NCBI GenBank assembly: GCA_025924475.1 | Contig: JAICIH010000008.1 | Location: 1-42,285, forward strand | DNA: 42,285 nucleotides | Direction: 5' to 3' | Source of the DNA: Bryobacteraceae bacterium | GTDB taxonomy: Bacteria; Acidobacteriota; Terriglobia; Bryobacterales; Bryobacteraceae | Shown: positions 41,207-42,285 of the stretch, in pieces | Position numbering within the stretch: the stretch's first letter is position 1 | How the letters are laid out: each line of letters opens with the position of its first letter | Program-made: the position numbers and the translations under genes | Notes under the pieces: generated by a model | Databases searched by the model: none | What the model was told of the DNA's origin: nothing | Seen by the model: only the letters and a program-made list of their open reading frames with translations

Positions 41207-41482
41207 TTATTTCGTCTTACTTGCCGCAAGAAAATAATCCGCATTCGTCCGCGCGAACCCTTCCCACCGCGAAGGCAGATCGTCTAACGAAAAGATCGCT
41301 GAAACGGGACAGACCGGAACACAAGCGCCACAGTCGATGCACTCTTGGGGATTAATGTACAGTTGCGTATTCTCCTCGAAATCGGCTGCACCTTTCTTCG
41401 GATGGATGCAATCGACCGGGCAAGCGTCCACGCAAGCTGTGTCTTTGATGTCAATACAGGGCTCGGCAATGATGTAGGCCAT
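41207..41482 (-). CDS. 7Fe/8Fe ferredoxin
   Basis: A 91-residue FdxA-type ferredoxin with two iron-sulfur cluster motifs. Cysteines near the start are EPCIDIKDTACVDACPVDC (C9, C17, C21, C25) and later ECIDCGACVPVCPVSAI (C48, C51, C54, C58). The spacing of the first set (C-x7-C-x3-C-x3-C) is the seven-iron type. First gene of the operon; it lies 55 bases downstream of the first Crp-type operator. A redox donor for hemerythrin or the heme synthase is a guess only. Confidence 0.95.
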   Translation of the reverse strand: MAYIIAEPCIDIKDTACVDACPVDCIHPKKGAADFEENTQLYINPQECIDCGACVPVCPVSAIFSLDDLPSRWEGFARTNADYFLAASKTK

Positions 41483-41537
41483 GCTAGGTTTACGCTCCTT
41501 CCTGATGGAAGTCTAGGGCTTTGCGTGAGCAAAGGCG

Positions 41538-41551
41538 GTGACTTGGATCAC
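41538..41551. promoter_or_regulatory. Crp-type operator 1 for the ferredoxin operon
   Basis: GTGA-CTTGGA-TCAC, within a longer imperfect palindrome GGTGAC...ATCACT, centred about 62 bases before the ferredoxin start codon, a usual distance for an activator site. Confidence 0.65.
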
Positions 41552-41658
41552 TACGAGTGTCAATCTTTTGAAGAGTAATAGTGTTTCACTGATTGTGATG
41601 CGGCTGCCCGGCGTACCGGGACACGGACGACAAAACGGAGCTCGACCCGTGCGACGCG

Positions 41659-41672
41659 GTGACCTAAGTCAC
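41659..41672. promoter_or_regulatory. Crp-type operator 2
   Basis: GTGAC-CTAA-GTCAC, a perfect inverted repeat with the same GTGA-N6-TCAC core. It is 120 bases from operator 1 and 165 bases before the SCO relic on the plus strand, so it could have served the opposite, now broken, gene. Confidence 0.65.
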
Positions 41673-41836
41673 TTCAATTCCCTCCGGCTTCCCGTCATGC
41701 TGGCGATATGGTCGAAGCCACGCACCCAGTCGAGTTAGCAACGGATGGGTGCACAGTTGCGTATTGGACATCCTCTCACCGGCATTACAAGAGATCGAGG
41801 GGAATCCTCGATAGGACGTGTGTAACCGCAGGATTG

Positions 41837-42170
41837 ATGCTTGCTGCCGATGCATTGCTTCATGCACAATATGCCAGTCCAATCATTACGAAGGACGTCA
41901 CAACCGAGCAGAAGCTAAACAACCCAGTTCCGCTGGATCTTTTCTTTCGTGACGAAGCAAACCAGACCGTTGCTCTTCGCACTTATTTTGGAAAAAGCCA
42001 GTCGTGTTGTCGCTCGTGTACTTCAGTTGCCCTAGTCTGTGCCCTATGAGCCTGCATGAAACGGCCGTGTCGGTTTCGATTATCGCTGGGACGATCACAC
42101 CAAGCAGTTTATTCACGCCGGCGGAATCATGAGTTTTGGATATCCCGGCGCTCTGATGCGGGGAGATTAA
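41837..42170 (+). pseudogene. SCO1/SenC-type copper chaperone relic
   Basis: Three pieces of an SCO protein in three frames. Piece 1: AQYASPIITKDVTTEQKLNNPVPLDLFFRDEANQTVALRTYFGK. A missing A in the run at 41992-41996 breaks the frame; one more base would give KKPVVLSLVYFSCPSLCPMSLHETAV, which includes the copper-binding C-P-S-L-C-P. After that about 90 residues are missing, and piece 3 reads GFDYRWDDHTKQFIHAGGIM in yet another frame, matching the family's W-D...Q-F-x-H-A region with the copper-ligand His, then an early stop at 42170. An SCO protein loads copper into cytochrome oxidase subunit II, so with ctaB this points to a lost oxidase assembly cluster. Start codon not certain. Confidence 0.75.
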
Positions 42171-42285
42171 ATTTTGGTGAGAATCGCCCAATTCGTGGCG
42201 AAGAAGATTGTTTGAGATAGCAGCATTTGATTGGGAAAGAGTCCTCAATTACCCAAAGAGGTCCTACTCCACGCTGTCCGGCGTC
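42171..42285. other. Window end, nothing recognised
   Basis: The last 115 bases follow the SCO relic's stop. No gene, RNA or repeat was recognised. Confidence 0.4.

Larger units (their letters stand above)
41483..41836. other. Regulatory region between the ferredoxin operon and the SCO relic
   Basis: About 350 bases with no convincing gene. Contains two Crp-type palindromes, listed separately, that could serve both directions. An open frame from 41708 runs into the SCO relic but its N-terminal part is not recognised as coding. Confidence 0.6.

Noticed and set aside
41581..41600. TCAC-TGATT-GTGA as a fourth regulator site
   Set aside because: The half-sites are in the opposite order to GTGA-N6-TCAC and the spacing differs by one.
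1..42285. CRISPR array, rRNA operon, prophage or toxin-antitoxin pair
   Set aside because: No regularly spaced repeats, no rRNA sequence, no phage structural genes and no recognised toxin-antitoxin pair were seen. The only 16S-like text is the 15-base antisense match upstream of rpmE.

Overview
The window looks like a chromosomal segment of a soil acidobacterium, most likely Bryobacterales (Candidatus Solibacter / Bryobacter / Paludibaculum relatives). This is inferred, not proven. It rests on moderately high GC, many exported (often Tat-dependent) catabolic enzymes, DUF1080 and NIPSNAP proteins, a cytochrome c / copper monooxygenase-like protein, and an LPS-type envelope (lptE).

Layout. (1) 0-3.5 kb, minus strand: DUF1080 glycoside-type hydrolase, alpha/beta hydrolase, amidohydrolase, HbpS/GlcG-like exported protein. 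(2) 3.5-10.2 kb, plus strand: a tightly coupled run psd - pssA - Asd-like protein lacking the catalytic Cys - lptE - holA - sugar phosphate isomerase-like - D-aminoacylase-like. Several genes here appear to start at TTG or CTG. (3) 10.2-18.3 kb: HtpX protease with a small membrane protein, a HAD-HerA fusion ATPase, a Tat-exported HAD dehalogenase, an MsbA-like ABC exporter, OsmC, and an exported protein of unknown function. (4) 18.3-34.1 kb: AI-2E transporter, a carboxyltransferase plus enoyl-CoA hydratase (leucine/acyl-CoA catabolism), the copper/heme protein, rhamnulokinase plus MFS transporter, rpmE behind an unusual structured leader, a two-component system, NIPSNAP, esterase, site-2 protease, then HMG-CoA lyase plus a two-subunit CoA-transferase. 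With the carboxyltransferase locus this supplies the lower half of leucine degradation. (5) 34.2-42.3 kb: DUF4142 protein, tRNA-Gly, then a gene-poor region with ssb, a Crp/Fnr regulator, and a minus-strand operon ferredoxin - hemerythrin - ctaB-like - cupin/DUF2249 - methyltransferase.

Region 5 is visibly decaying. A DUF488 gene, the ctaB-like heme O synthase and an SCO1-type copper chaperone are each broken by frameshifts, and the SCO gene also by an internal deletion. Three 14-bp palindromes of form GTGA-N6-TCAC lie just upstream of the Crp/Fnr gene and between the ferredoxin operon and the SCO relic, so a small Crp-type regulon is proposed.

The most unusual non-coding element lies upstream of rpmE (about 26007-26232). 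It has a consensus-like promoter, a 15-nt stretch able to pair continuously with the 3' end of 16S rRNA, an 18-codon reading frame, several hairpins and a terminator. Two copies of a two-hairpin palindromic repeat were also found, one of them inside the 5' end of lptE. No rRNA, CRISPR array, intact insertion sequence or prophage was seen. All names are from motif recognition by eye; no searches were run.
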